64,000 bases of DNA, from assembly GCF_036416795.1 (NCBI RefSeq), contig NZ_CP143867.1, forward strand, positions 5,944,001 through 6,008,000, read 5' to 3'. Numbering within the stretch: position 1 is the first letter of the stretch; each line of letters begins with the position of its first letter. Below, one piece after another: positions 27,233 to 36,637 of this stretch. A program made the translations under genes and the position numbers. The stretch comes from Bacteroides sp. MSB163. Its GTDB lineage: Bacteria; Bacteroidota; Bacteroidia; Bacteroidales; Bacteroidaceae. The notes beneath the pieces are model-generated. The model saw nothing but the letters and a program-made list of their open reading frames with translations, ran no database searches and was not told the origin of the DNA.

Positions 27233-27252
27233 AAACAGACATTATCATACCC

Positions 27253-27288
27253 AAAGGCAGCTCTTTGAAAAGAAGGGTTGCCTTTTTT
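27253..27288 (+). terminator. Terminator after pgk
   Basis: AAAGGCA (27253-27259) pairs with TGCCTTT (27279-27285) and runs into six T residues. The long loop has some inner pairing (CTCTTT with AAGAAG). Confidence 0.7.
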
Positions 27289-27317
27289 AATCTTATATCT
27301 TCACATCTATAAAAATC

Positions 27318-28340
27318 ATGAAACGAATTCTGTTATCCTTCGCTTTCCTGTTCTCTGTTCTGATAGCAACAGCACAAGATGCTTGTTTAAACGACGTAGT
27401 AAACACTCTTAAAGACCGTATCAGTCTTGCCGGCTATGCGCAGGTGGGATATACGTATGATGATGCCGGTGATGGCAGCAATACATTCGACATCAAACGG
27501 GTTATCTTCATGGCACAAGGTAAAATCACTGACCGCTGGCTATGTTACTTCATGTACAGCTTTGCCAATACGGGAAAAATACTTGAAGCATATACCGAAT
27601 ACAAATTCCTCCCTCAACTGACTGCCCGCATCGGACAATTCAAGACGATGTACACCATTGAAAACCCAATGTCTCCCTGCTATGTGGAATTGATAAATTG
27701 TTATGCGCAGTCTGTCAATTACCTGGCCGGTATCAATGGCAGCGATCCGTTATATGGTTCCAGCAGCGGACGCGATATGGGTCTCCTGATTTATGGAGAC
27801 CTGTTCGGCAAACTGGTAAATTATAATCTTGCATTGATGAATGGACAAGGCATCAATCTGAAAGACAAGAACAACCAGAAAGATATTGTAGGCAGTCTGA
27901 TGGTTCATCCGCTCGGCTGGCTGTCCGTAGGTGGTTCTTTTGTTAAAGGAAAGGGATGCGCAATAGCCACTTCCACTCTTAATCCGGATATACAGATAGG
28001 TGAAAACTATACGCGTAACCGTTGGTCGGCAGGTGCAGTGATTAAGACCAAACCGGTTGATGTACGCACAGAATACCTGGCCGGAAAAGACGGACACGTG
28101 AAAAGCGACGGCTACTACGTAACGGCATCTGCACATGTATTCCCCAAAGTAGATGTCATTGCATCCTATGACTATCTTAACAAAAGCAAAGTACTGGATG
28201 ACAAGCAAACCAATTACGTAGTGGGACTGCAATACTGGTTTTATCCTAAGTGCAGAGTACAGGCACAATATACGTACTGCAACCGCCATATCGGAGAAAA
28301 TAGTAATTTATTACAGGCGCAGTTGCAAGTGCGCTTCTAA
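27318..28340 (+). CDS. Outer-membrane porin-like protein
   Basis: 340 residues. Signal peptide 1-20 (LIATAQ), then an alternating hydrophobic beta-barrel pattern resembling the phosphate-selective porin O/P-like family (RIGQFKTMYTIENPMSP, NYVVGLQYWFYPKCRVQ) and a terminal Phe (LQVRF). A pore for small anions or metabolites is likely. The glutaminase gene follows after 18 bases, so co-transcription is probable. Confidence 0.78.
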   Translation: MKRILLSFAFLFSVLIATAQDACLNDVVNTLKDRISLAGYAQVGYTYDDAGDGSNTFDIKRVIFMAQGKITDRWLCYFMYSFANTGKILEAYTEYKFLPQLTARIGQFKTMYTIENPMSPCYVELINCYAQSVNYLAGINGSDPLYGSSSGRDMGLLIYGDLFGKLVNYNLALMNGQGINLKDKNNQKDIVGSLMVHPLGWLSVGGSFVKGKGCAIATSTLNPDIQIGENYTRNRWSAGAVIKTKPVDVRTEYLAGKDGHVKSDGYYVTASAHVFPKVDVIASYDYLNKSKVLDDKQTNYVVGLQYWFYPKCRVQAQYTYCNRHIGENSNLLQAQLQVRF

Positions 28341-28358
28341 AGAAAAACCTTACATGCT

Positions 28359-29273
28359 ATGGAATACAGCCGAATTCTGAAAGAAATATACGAAGAAATA
28401 CAGCCGTATGCACAGGAAGGCAAATCGGCAAGTTATATCCCTGAACTGCTGAAAGTTAATCCTGATCGTTATGGCATCTGTCTGCGCACCATCGAAGGCA
28501 AGGAATATGCCCAGGGAGACAGTGATGAACGTTTCGCCGTGCAGAGTATTTCGAAAGTATTTTCCCTTGCCATGAGTTTTGGCCGGATAGGTAACGAACT
28601 TTGGAAACGTATAGGCGTAGAACCGTCCGGTAATGCATTCAACTCCATCTTTCAGCTGGAAATGGAGAAAGGAATCCCCCGCAATCCACTCATCAATGCA
28701 GGGGCATTGGTAATGGCAGACGTCTTGCTCTCAGTACTTGAATATCCGGAAAGGGAATATCTCTCGTTTGTGCGGAAACTCTGCGGCAATGACATGATTC
28801 AATATAATGAAAGCATGGCTACTTCCGAACGGGAGTATGGATATCTGAATGCCGCCATCACCAATATGCTGAAATATCACGGCAATATAGAAAACGATAT
28901 CGAGCGAGTACTTCGCTTCTACTTCCGTCAATGTTCCATAGGTATGAATTGCCGTGAACTGGCATGTTCTTTCCTCCCCTTTGCCGATCACACAAGACCG
29001 TTCAGTTTTGATGGAACCGAACTGACGACTTCGCAAGTGAAGCGTATCAATGCCATTATGCAAACATGCGGTTTCTATGATGAAGCCGGTGAGTTTTCTT
29101 ATCTGGTAGGATTACCCGGGAAAAGTGGTGTCGGCGGTGGTATCGCAGCTGTATGCCCACGCAAGTACGCAGTAGCTGTATGGAGTCCGCGGCTCAATTC
29201 CAAAGGCAACTCCGTAATGGGCATGAAAGCTCTGGAATTACTGACAACCAAAACTGCTGTCAGTATTTTCTAA
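28359..29273 (+). CDS. glsA: Glutaminase A
   Basis: 304 residues, the normal size for the beta-lactamase-fold glutaminase that converts glutamine to glutamate and ammonia. The Ser-x-x-Lys motif is in VQSISKVFSLAMS. GNAFNSIFQLE, NPLINAGAL and GLPGKSGVGGGIAAV are family segments. Cytoplasmic; downstream of the porin-like gene. In gut bacteria it can support acid tolerance as well as nitrogen metabolism. Confidence 0.93.
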   Translation: MEYSRILKEIYEEIQPYAQEGKSASYIPELLKVNPDRYGICLRTIEGKEYAQGDSDERFAVQSISKVFSLAMSFGRIGNELWKRIGVEPSGNAFNSIFQLEMEKGIPRNPLINAGALVMADVLLSVLEYPEREYLSFVRKLCGNDMIQYNESMATSEREYGYLNAAITNMLKYHGNIENDIERVLRFYFRQCSIGMNCRELACSFLPFADHTRPFSFDGTELTTSQVKRINAIMQTCGFYDEAGEFSYLVGLPGKSGVGGGIAAVCPRKYAVAVWSPRLNSKGNSVMGMKALELLTTKTAVSIF

Positions 29274-29340
29274 GAACCTAAACTTTTTTGGCATCATTTT
29301 TGTACCTTATACTCATATAGTATTAAAGAAAGGACTGAAT

Positions 29341-31530
29341 ATGAATGAACAATCCATCCAAAAACAATATAATCAGATAGTCAGTTTACTGGAAGATAAA
29401 CGGCTGAAAGAGGCTCTCGTTCAGCTGGATGCTTTCTTATATAATAGTAATGACTGGACCCTGCGCAACCGCCTAGAACAAATCCAGACTTCCTATCAGT
29501 ATATGCTGCAATACATGAAGTTGGGAATGAAAGATCCGGAACGGCATAAATTGTATCGTCAGCTATTAGCCGATACCTGGGAAATTGCCGACCAGACGCG
29601 CATCCTATTGCTGGATGAGATATCCACCCACTACTATCATTCTTTGCGCAGAAATCCCAACCAGTTGCCGAAGGCTTATGACCTCTCTGTCCAACAGAGG
29701 ATACTGGAAGGATTCGCAGACGAAATGGCTGTATCGCAGTTGGCAAACTATCAGGGTTTGGACGCTATCTTGAAACGGCATGAAGAAACACACCAGGTTA
29801 TGTTTCTTACTACCTGGAGCAACAATAACTGGACTTTGGAAGAATTTGCCCAGGCAGAGGATATGCTCCGCTCGGAAACATTACCAATCAATGATTTATG
29901 TCTGTTTGTCAGTGCTGTCACACTTAGTTTAATGGAGTGTTTCGACGAACGTAAGATCAATTGGCTGCTCGACGGACTCCGCCATACCCATCCGCAAATC
30001 AACCAAAGAGCTTTGGTAGGACTTGTCATCACCCTGCATCTCTACCCTACACGCATTGTACTCTATCCGGAACTGGAAGCGCGCATCTCTCTTTTCAGAG
30101 AAGATCCGGACTTCAGTAAACAGGTGAACCGTGTTTACATCCAACTGCTTCGCAGCCAAGAAACCGAGAAAATAGACAAGAAGATGCGGGAAGAAATCAT
30201 TCCCGAAATGATGAGGAACGTGAATATCATGCGCAACATGAAATTCGGTTTTGAAGAAACAGATGAAAACGACCGTAATCCGGACTGGGAACAGGCTTTC
30301 GAACAATCAGGACTAGGAGACAAAATAAGAGAGATGAACGATTTGCAGTTGGAAGGCGCTGATGTATACATGAGTACATTCGCACAACTAAAAGGCTATC
30401 CTTTCTTCCGCGAACCGCACAACTGGTTCTATCCTTTCGACCGGATGCACTCCAGTATCATCCACCAAGTCGGCTTGAACCAGACGAGTGAAAGTTCGGT
30501 ACTCTCTATCATTCTGCAATCCGGATTCTTCTGCAACAGTGATAAGTACTCATTCTGCTTCACCATTGCCCAACTTCCGCAAGGACAGCGGGATATGATG
30601 TTGAGCCAGATGACGCCCCAGGATCAAAGTGACTTTATGGAAGAAAAGAATAGCACCAGCCTGAAGCAATACGCAGAACGGCCTGACGTTATCAGCAACC
30701 AGTATATTCACGATTTATATCGTTTCTTCAAACTCAGCCAACGCAGATATGAGTTCCACAACATCTTCCAGGAAGAGATTGCTTTGCACCGTAACCCTGT
30801 ACTGAAAGGATTGCTGAGTGCTCCCGAACTATTGGTGGCTGTTGCCGATTTCCACTTCCGCAAAGAGCACCCTGCCGAAGCATTGGAGCTCTACCGGATA
30901 TTGATAGACCGGAAACAGGCCAATGCGGATATTTTCCAGAAAACAGGCTTCTGCCTGCAAAAGGAGAAACGCTATCAGGAAGCTGTGGATGCCTATCTGA
31001 AAGCCGATATGCTGAAACCTGATCATTTGTGGACGCTCCGCCATCTGGCTACCTGTTACCGTCAAATGAAGAATTTCGATGCCGCTCTGGAATACTACCA
31101 CCGCGTGGAAACAATTCAACCAGAAAACCACAATGTGTTATTCTATACCGCAAGTTGCCTGGCAGAACAGAAAAGATACGAAGATGCACTGCAATACTTC
31201 TTCAAACTGGACTTTCTGGAAAACAACTGCATGAAAGCATGGCGCGGTATCGGCTGGTGCTCATTTGTCAGTGGTAAGCATGAACAAGCTATGAAGTATT
31301 ACGACAAGCTTCTCGCTGCCAAGCCGCTTGCAACAGATTATCTCAATGCCGGACACGTGGCATGGGTATTGGGAAATATAGAAAAAGCTGCCGGACTATA
31401 TGGTAAAGCTATGGCAGAAAGTGGTAGCAAGGACGCATTTCTGGAAATATTCGACAGAGACCGGAACAGTCTGCTCAGACAAGGTATCGTAGCCGAAGAA
31501 ATTCCATTAATGTTGGATATGATTGAATAA
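29341..31530 (+). CDS. Large TPR protein, unknown function
   Basis: 729 residues with no signal peptide or membrane segment. The first 480 residues are charged and helical with no clear domain. The last 240 hold TPR units in register (AEALELYRILIDRK, YQEAVDAYLKADMLKPDH, FDAALEYYHRVETIQPENH, YEDALQYFFKLDFLE, HEQAMKYYDKLLAAKP). Probably a cytoplasmic scaffold. 19 bases upstream of the M28 peptidase gene, so one operon. Confidence 0.8.
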   Translation: MNEQSIQKQYNQIVSLLEDKRLKEALVQLDAFLYNSNDWTLRNRLEQIQTSYQYMLQYMKLGMKDPERHKLYRQLLADTWEIADQTRILLLDEISTHYYHSLRRNPNQLPKAYDLSVQQRILEGFADEMAVSQLANYQGLDAILKRHEETHQVMFLTTWSNNNWTLEEFAQAEDMLRSETLPINDLCLFVSAVTLSLMECFDERKINWLLDGLRHTHPQINQRALVGLVITLHLYPTRIVLYPELEARISLFREDPDFSKQVNRVYIQLLRSQETEKIDKKMREEIIPEMMRNVNIMRNMKFGFEETDENDRNPDWEQAFEQSGLGDKIREMNDLQLEGADVYMSTFAQLKGYPFFREPHNWFYPFDRMHSSIIHQVGLNQTSESSVLSIILQSGFFCNSDKYSFCFTIAQLPQGQRDMMLSQMTPQDQSDFMEEKNSTSLKQYAERPDVISNQYIHDLYRFFKLSQRRYEFHNIFQEEIALHRNPVLKGLLSAPELLVAVADFHFRKEHPAEALELYRILIDRKQANADIFQKTGFCLQKEKRYQEAVDAYLKADMLKPDHLWTLRHLATCYRQMKNFDAALEYYHRVETIQPENHNVLFYTASCLAEQKRYEDALQYFFKLDFLENNCMKAWRGIGWCSFVSGKHEQAMKYYDKLLAAKPLATDYLNAGHVAWVLGNIEKAAGLYGKAMAESGSKDAFLEIFDRDRNSLLRQGIVAEEIPLMLDMIE

Positions 31531-31549
31531 AGGCATAAATAAATATCTG

Positions 31550-32548
31550 ATGAAGAAATACTGTATTCTGGCTATACTCTGTTGTTTCAGCTATCTGACA
31601 GCAGCACAGAGTCCCGTGGAAAAAGGACTGGAAAGCATAAACCGGGCATCCGCCGAAGCGTATATCAGTTTTCTGGCGCATGATGAATTGCAAGGCCGGG
31701 AAGCCGGATACCACGGTTCCAAGGTAGCGGCGCAATATATTGCTTCATTACTTCAGGCAATGGGAGTACAGCCGTTAGGAGACAGTTATTTTCAGCCTTT
31801 TGAAGCCTACCGGAGAGAACGGCAGAAAAGAGGACGGTTGGAAGTACATCCCGATTCGATTGCTTTATTCAGCAAAGAAGTTCATCAGAAACTCTCAATG
31901 GCTAATGTCCTGGGAATAATTCCCGGTAAAAATGTCAATGAGTATGCAATTGTCGGCGCACACTTCGATCATTTAGGAATAGATCCGGCTTTGGATGGTG
32001 ATCAGATTTATAACGGTGCCGACGATAATGCTTCCGGAGTATCAGCTGTTCTACAAATAGCCCAAGCATTCATTGCCAGCGGAAAACAACCGGAAAGAAA
32101 TATTATTTTTGCTTTCTGGGATGGCGAAGAGAAAGGGTTGCTGGGTTCAAGATTCTTTGTACAAACCTGCCCGTTCATTTCACAAGTCAGGGGTTATCTG
32201 AATTTCGATATGATAGGCCGTAACAATAAACCGCAGCAACCGATGCACGTGGTTTATTTCTATACAGAGGCCAACGCGGCTTTTGGAAAGTGGCTCAAAG
32301 AAGATATGAAGAAATACAATCTCCGGTTGGAGCCCGACTATCGTCCATGGGATAATCCCATAGGCGGTAGTGACAACGGTTCCTTTGCCAAAGCGGGAGT
32401 TCCTATTATCTGGTATCATACGGATGGACATCCGGACTACCACCAGCCCTCCGATCATGCCGACAAACTGAATTGGGAAAAGATTGTGGAGATAACCAAA
32501 GCATCTTTTCTGAATGTCTGGAATCTGGCAAACGAGAAAGAGTACTAA
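31550..32548 (+). CDS. M28-family zinc aminopeptidase, exported
   Basis: 332 residues from the ATG at 31550, where the signal peptide begins (MKKYCILAILCCFSYLTAAQ). The M28 metal ligands are visible: AHFDHLG, GADDNASGV, DGEEKGLLGS (catalytic Glu), FDMIGR and HQPSDHADK. It likely removes N-terminal residues from peptides in the periplasm or outside. Ends 1 base from the convergent maf gene. Confidence 0.9.
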   Translation: MKKYCILAILCCFSYLTAAQSPVEKGLESINRASAEAYISFLAHDELQGREAGYHGSKVAAQYIASLLQAMGVQPLGDSYFQPFEAYRRERQKRGRLEVHPDSIALFSKEVHQKLSMANVLGIIPGKNVNEYAIVGAHFDHLGIDPALDGDQIYNGADDNASGVSAVLQIAQAFIASGKQPERNIIFAFWDGEEKGLLGSRFFVQTCPFISQVRGYLNFDMIGRNNKPQQPMHVVYFYTEANAAFGKWLKEDMKKYNLRLEPDYRPWDNPIGGSDNGSFAKAGVPIIWYHTDGHPDYHQPSDHADKLNWEKIVEITKASFLNVWNLANEKEY

Positions 32549-32549
32549 A

Positions 32550-33131
32550 CTATACCTTCAGTAATTCCCTATATAGTTTTTGCACAGGAAGTCCCATGAT
32601 ATTATAGTAACTTCCCGAGATATTCTCCACCCCAATAAAACCGATCCACTCCTGCACTCCATAGGCTCCGGCTTTATCCATTGGTTTGAAGTTATCTACG
32701 TAATATATAATTTCATCTTCGCTCAATGTGGCGAAACGTACTTCAGTCTGTGCTGTAAAACTTCGTTGCCAATCAGTAGTGGTTATGCATACGCCGGTGA
32801 AAACTTCATGGGTACGCCCCGACATAGTCCGCAACATCTGCAAAGCATCTTCCCTATCCCGGGGTTTGCCAAGAACCTTACCATCCAGCCATACAATCGT
32901 ATCAGCCGTAATTATCAGTTCATCAGGTTGCATCATAGGTATGTAGGCGTCCGCTTTTTCCTTAGCAATGTAGAGCGGTATTTCCTCCCTCTGCAAAGTA
33001 TCCGGATAAGATTCATCCACATCCGGAAGAATCCGCACTTCATAATTCACGCCCAAACCTGCCATCAATTCTCTCCTGCGGGGAGATCCCGAGGCAAGAA
33101 TCACCTTATATTTCTCTAAATTGTCTAACAT
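32550..33131 (-). CDS. maf: Maf-like nucleotide pyrophosphatase
   Basis: 193 residues of the Maf/YhdE family, which hydrolyses dTTP/UTP or modified nucleotides. Conserved segments: LASGSPRRREL, AKEKADAY, TADTIVWLDGKVLGKP and MDKAGAYGVQ. Last gene of a five-gene minus-strand operon. Confidence 0.93.
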   Translation of the reverse strand: MLDNLEKYKVILASGSPRRRELMAGLGVNYEVRILPDVDESYPDTLQREEIPLYIAKEKADAYIPMMQPDELIITADTIVWLDGKVLGKPRDREDALQMLRTMSGRTHEVFTGVCITTTDWQRSFTAQTEVRFATLSEDEIIYYVDNFKPMDKAGAYGVQEWIGFIGVENISGSYYNIMGLPVQKLYRELLKV

Positions 33132-33176
33132 AACGATTTAAAGTATTAATTTTTAAGCATTAAGTATAAGAGGAGA

Positions 33177-33704
33177 TTACCAACCAAAGGCTTTATCATC
33201 CATCCAAAGTCCCTGAACTTTCAATACTTGTTCTACAACGTCCCGACCACAGCCATAGCCACCATTGGCATAGGAAATGTAGCGGGAGACAGTCTTCACT
33301 TCTGCTGACGCGTCTTTAGGACAACAAGGTAATCCGCACTCACACATTACTTCAATATCCGGAATGTCATCACCTACATAAAGAATCTCTTCGTTCTTCA
33401 AGCCATGACGGTCACGAAAATCATGATAATCATGGATTTTTACGGAAGAAGCCATGTAAATATCCTCAGAAGGAATTCCCAAGGCCATAAAGCGTTTGCG
33501 AACAGCTTCGGAGCGTCCACCGGTAATGATTCCCTGTAACAAACCCTGTTTACAGGCAAGGTGCAAAGCGTAACCATCTTTAATGTTCACGGTGCGCATC
33601 GGTTCTCCATCCGGACTCATCGGTATGACGTTAGCACTCAAAACGCCATCGACATCAAATACAAGTGCTTTTATCTTTTTCAGATCGTAATTGATAGTAC
33701 TCAC
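33177..33704 (-). CDS. kdsC: KdsC-like HAD phosphatase
   Basis: 175 residues, a small capless HAD hydrolase like KDO-8-phosphate phosphatase. The catalytic Asp pair is in VFDVDGVLS, GIITGGRSE is motif 2, and YVGDDIPDIEVM is motif 4. The size fits KdsC, which acts in lipopolysaccharide core synthesis. kdsA/kdsB are not adjacent, so the substrate is inferred. 45 bases before maf. Confidence 0.88.
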   Translation of the reverse strand: MSTINYDLKKIKALVFDVDGVLSANVIPMSPDGEPMRTVNIKDGYALHLACKQGLLQGIITGGRSEAVRKRFMALGIPSEDIYMASSVKIHDYHDFRDRHGLKNEEILYVGDDIPDIEVMCECGLPCCPKDASAEVKTVSRYISYANGGYGCGRDVVEQVLKVQGLWMDDKAFGW

Positions 33705-33737
33705 TATATTCGGTTTTAAATTAGGTTACCTTTCAAA

Positions 33738-33825
33738 AAAACAATGCTTGTTTTAGGATAAAACTATGCTTGTTATGTACCAAAACATTACTTGTTATGC
33801 ATCGAAACATTACTTGTTATGCAAA
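33738..33825. repeat. 4 x 22-bp tandem array
   Basis: Four 22-base units starting at 33738, 33760, 33782 and 33804, with core CATTACTTGTTATGC in the last two. The last unit runs into the 3' end of the DUF2520 gene and encodes its final residues (HNK and stop). The rest fills the 105-base gap to kdsC. Confidence 0.85.
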
Positions 33826-34604
33826 CGATGTATATTCTCGCTCACAAGCTGATACAATTCCCGCATCTCCGGTTCATCAGCAAGCATCTCCAAATGCTTA
33901 TTGATTACATTTTCATCATAACGTACAGCCGGGCCTGTCTGAGCTTGCTTCGGCTCCAGTTCATGCACTTTACGGGCTGTTTCATCAATCAGGGGTAACA
34001 TCGCATCGAATGGAAGATTATATTTCTTCAATAATTCAGCCGCCAGAGCATACATGTGATTCGTAAAATTACAAGTGAACACAGCTGCCAGATGCAGACT
34101 TCTACGCTGCTCAGAGGTAGCTTCATACACCTTTTCCGAAAGGACAGAAGCAATTGCCTTCAACAATTCCGTATCTTCGGATGAATTACTCTCTATGAAG
34201 AAAGGAATCGTACGGAAATCCACCTCGCGCTGTTTGCTGAAAGTCTGCATAGGATAAAACACACCGTAACGCGAAGTTTTTCCTTCCCAAATGCTCATCG
34301 GAATACTCCCGGCTGTATGTACCAACAAAGCATCTTCCTTCCCGGAAACAATGTCGGGTAACAGTTCCACGAAAGCAGCATCCTTCAAAGAGACAATATA
34401 GAGCCGCGCATCCCTGGATACTTCCGAAAGTTCAGTCGTATATTCCGCCTCTACCGCTTGAGCCAAAGCACATGCAGTCTCTTTTGTACGGCTGTAGACC
34501 TGTACTATACGAAAACCATTTTGATATAAAACCTTGGCCAGATTCGTTGCAAGGTTTCCAGCACCGATAAAGACTACCGACGTATCTTGTACACTCCTTT
34601 TCAT
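33810..34604 (-). CDS. Rossmann-fold DUF2520 protein
   Basis: 264 residues from the ATG at 34604. The start overlaps the stop of the upstream gene by 3 bases, and the NAD(P) motif VVFIGAGNLATNLAKVL begins soon after. N-terminal Rossmann domain (about 8-130), C-terminal helical DUF2520 domain (about 140-255, LHLAAVFTCNFTNHMYALA), like ketopantoate-reductase or F420-type folds. Activity unknown. Its C-terminal codons come from a tandem-repeat unit (33804-33825). Confidence 0.85.
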   Translation of the reverse strand: MKRSVQDTSVVFIGAGNLATNLAKVLYQNGFRIVQVYSRTKETACALAQAVEAEYTTELSEVSRDARLYIVSLKDAAFVELLPDIVSGKEDALLVHTAGSIPMSIWEGKTSRYGVFYPMQTFSKQREVDFRTIPFFIESNSSEDTELLKAIASVLSEKVYEATSEQRRSLHLAAVFTCNFTNHMYALAAELLKKYNLPFDAMLPLIDETARKVHELEPKQAQTGPAVRYDENVINKHLEMLADEPEMRELYQLVSENIHRLHNK

Positions 34605-34936
34605 CTTGTAGCCAACCAATATAGAATAATTCCAAGAACCAGCAAAGTCACAGGCAGCAGATAGGCAGACATCGTGCCGAGCAATGCCGTTATCAATCCG
34701 AAATTCAGTATCAGCCACAGACCAATCAACACCAGTCCCACCGATTTATCACGCTTGAAGATGAGAAATATCACCGCCGTATAAAGCAGAAAATTATCCT
34801 TATTCATCACCCACGGCAGACCGATACTTGAGAAATGTATCAATTTGTCCACCAGATAAAGTATACCGAAAACAATCAACGTAACCGCTGTGGCCCTGTA
34901 AGTATCGCGGTTATTGTTTGCTTTTGCCGCACCCAC
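34601..34936 (-). CDS. Small polytopic membrane protein
   Basis: 111 residues with about four hydrophobic helices (VTLIVFGILYLVDKL, NFLLYTAVIFLIF, VGLVLIGLWLILNFG, YLLPVTLLVLGIILYWL). No family recognised with confidence; it resembles LiaF/DUF5668-like membrane domains. Sits between the nitroreductase (2 bases) and DUF2520 genes in one operon. Confidence 0.7.
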   Translation of the reverse strand: MGAAKANNNRDTYRATAVTLIVFGILYLVDKLIHFSSIGLPWVMNKDNFLLYTAVIFLIFKRDKSVGLVLIGLWLILNFGLITALLGTMSAYLLPVTLLVLGIILYWLATR

Positions 34937-34938
34937 CG

Positions 34939-35475
34939 TTACTTTCCTCCGTATTTATTGATATGAACTTTTTCCCATTGCAGATGTTCTTCACTAAAAG
35001 GCTTACGTTCCATGCCTTTGTGTCCGATAGCAACGACACTGAGCACTTGCAGTTGTAAGGGAATATCGAGTACTTCGCGCACATATTCATCGGACGGCAT
35101 ACCAGAAGCGGTGAAACGTTCGCGTACCTGCACCCAGCAACTGCCTAAGCCCATATCTTCTGCCTGTAATTGTATAATAATCGAAGCAATGGAAGCATCT
35201 TCAATCCACACATCACTCACTAACGGATCAGCCGTTACTACAATTGCCAACGGTGCATCAGCAATAAATTGCGACGCTTGCGCCTTGCAATGTGATAGTT
35301 TTTCAAGCAACTCCTTATCGTCCACCATAATAAACTGCCATGCATTTGTCCGCTTGGAAGTGGGTGACATCAGCGCAGCTTTCATCAGGGTAACCACCTC
35401 TTCCTGCGCCAACTCTTCATCCGTAAATTTCCGCATACTGCGGCGAACTTTTAGCAATTCACTGAAATTTTCCAT
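34939..35475 (-). CDS. Nitroreductase-family flavoprotein
   Basis: 178 residues with the FMN-binding nitroreductase fold: RRSMRKFTDEE at the N terminus, SPTSKRTNAWQFIMV, and GLGSCWVQVRERF. These NAD(P)H-dependent enzymes reduce nitro compounds or act in redox balance; the natural substrate is unknown. First gene of the operon ending in maf. Confidence 0.9.
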   Translation of the reverse strand: MENFSELLKVRRSMRKFTDEELAQEEVVTLMKAALMSPTSKRTNAWQFIMVDDKELLEKLSHCKAQASQFIADAPLAIVVTADPLVSDVWIEDASIASIIIQLQAEDMGLGSCWVQVRERFTASGMPSDEYVREVLDIPLQLQVLSVVAIGHKGMERKPFSEEHLQWEKVHINKYGGK

Positions 35476-35488
35476 ATATCATAATATT

Positions 35489-35582
35489 ATTAAGTTACGA
35501 GTTACCAGCTACGAGCTACAAGTAGCTGCGCTATTATACCGAATGGCACTCGTAGCTCGTAGCTGGTAGCTTGTAACTTAAT
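35489..35582. repeat. 31-bp inverted repeat made of heptamers
   Basis: Arms 35489-35519 and 35552-35582 match at 29 of 31 positions when one is inverted, with a 32-base spacer. Each arm is built from 7-base units (GTTACGA, GTTACCA, GCTACGA, GCTACAA). It lies in the leader of the nitroreductase operon. A second perfect hairpin with 11-bp arms (AATTTAGCGCA) and a 1-base spacer follows at 35580-35602. The bases 1-20 of the window resemble the arms. Confidence 0.8.
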
Positions 35583-35616
35583 TTAGCGCATTGCGCTAAA
35601 TTACCATTTAGGAACG

Positions 35617-35624
35617 CAAAGATA
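35617..35624 (-). promoter_or_regulatory. -7 element for the nitroreductase operon
   Basis: TATCTTTG on the minus strand, 141 bases before the ATG at 35475; the leader would include both hairpins. Confidence 0.55.
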
Positions 35625-35637
35625 CAAGATTATTTTC

Positions 35638-35645
35638 TAAATTTG
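35638..35645 (+). promoter_or_regulatory. -7 element 6 bases from a start codon
   Basis: TAAATTTG, a full TAnnTTTG match; only 6 bases separate it from the ATG at 35652, so the transcript would be leaderless or nearly so. Confidence 0.55.
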
Positions 35646-35651
35646 CAGTCA

Positions 35652-36635
35652 ATGCCTTTGAAACTGACGACATATTACCACGGGAGTGACATCCCGGAAC
35701 TGCCGGGCAATAATACATTTCACTCCATCGAGTTGTTTCATATCTACGAAGCAACCCCGGGTTATACGCCCCTTCTCATTGTTGCATCAGAAACCGAAAA
35801 GCCTGTCGCCAAGCTATTGGCAGCAGTACGAAAGAGTGCCCGTTTGTTCCCGCCCGCCATTATCAAACGATGTGAGGTTTATGGCACAGGAGAGTATTTT
35901 GATGAAACTGTTGACAAGGAGTTTGTCTTTGGTGAGATGTTGCAACGGTTAACGGCTGAAGCATTACGGGAGGCATTCCTTATTGAATTCCGTAACTTGG
36001 AAAACTCCCTGTTCGGTTATAAATCTTTCCGCAAAAATCATTACTTCGCCATAAACTGGCTACGGGTACGTAATTCATTACATAGCATTGAGCATGTAGA
36101 AAGCCGCTTCAGTCCCTCGCGCATCAGGCAAATCAAAAAAGGATTAAAAAATGGCGCAGAAGTAAAGGAAGCTCATACTCCAGAGGAAGTGCATGCATTC
36201 TCCCAGATGCTGCACCATGTCTATTCTTCTAAAATACGCCGTCATTTCCCCAGCAGAGTGTTCTTCCTACGCATGGAAGAAGAAATGATGAAAGGGGAAC
36301 AAAGCAAAATATTCATTGTCACTTACAAAGATAAAATAATAGGCGGCAGTGCCTGTATCTATTCCGAAGACAGTGCTTACCTTTGGTTCTCCGGTGGTAT
36401 GCGCAAGATGTATGCCCTTCAATACCCAGGTATACTTGCCGTATGGTATGCTTTGTTCGATGCCAAGCAGCGGGGATACCGCCACCTTGAATTTATGGAT
36501 GTCGGTCTCCCCTTCCGCAAGCACGGTTACCGCGAATTCGTCTTACGCTTCGGTGGTAAACAAAGCAGTACCCGTCGCTGGTTTCTTTTCCGGTGGGAGT
36601 GGCTGAACAAATTGCTGAATAAGATTTACGAATAG
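35652..36635 (+). CDS. GNAT/FemAB-like acyltransferase
   Basis: 327 residues with no signal peptide. The C-terminal half has a GNAT acyltransferase pattern (FIVTYKDKIIGGSACIYSED, AVWYALFDAKQRGYRHLEFMD) with the two-domain look of FemAB or Acetyltransf_6 proteins, which add amino acids or acyl groups to envelope precursors. I use the ATG at 35652; the in-frame TTG at 35643 overlaps the -7 element. The donor and acceptor are unknown. Confidence 0.75.
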   Translation: MPLKLTTYYHGSDIPELPGNNTFHSIELFHIYEATPGYTPLLIVASETEKPVAKLLAAVRKSARLFPPAIIKRCEVYGTGEYFDETVDKEFVFGEMLQRLTAEALREAFLIEFRNLENSLFGYKSFRKNHYFAINWLRVRNSLHSIEHVESRFSPSRIRQIKKGLKNGAEVKEAHTPEEVHAFSQMLHHVYSSKIRRHFPSRVFFLRMEEEMMKGEQSKIFIVTYKDKIIGGSACIYSEDSAYLWFSGGMRKMYALQYPGILAVWYALFDAKQRGYRHLEFMDVGLPFRKHGYREFVLRFGGKQSSTRRWFLFRWEWLNKLLNKIYE

Positions 36636-36637
36636 AA

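Noticed and set aside
33819..33832. Third copy of the starch operator
   Set aside because: TGCAAACGATGTAT matches only the left half-site and lies in the coding end of the DUF2520 gene, next to a repeat array.
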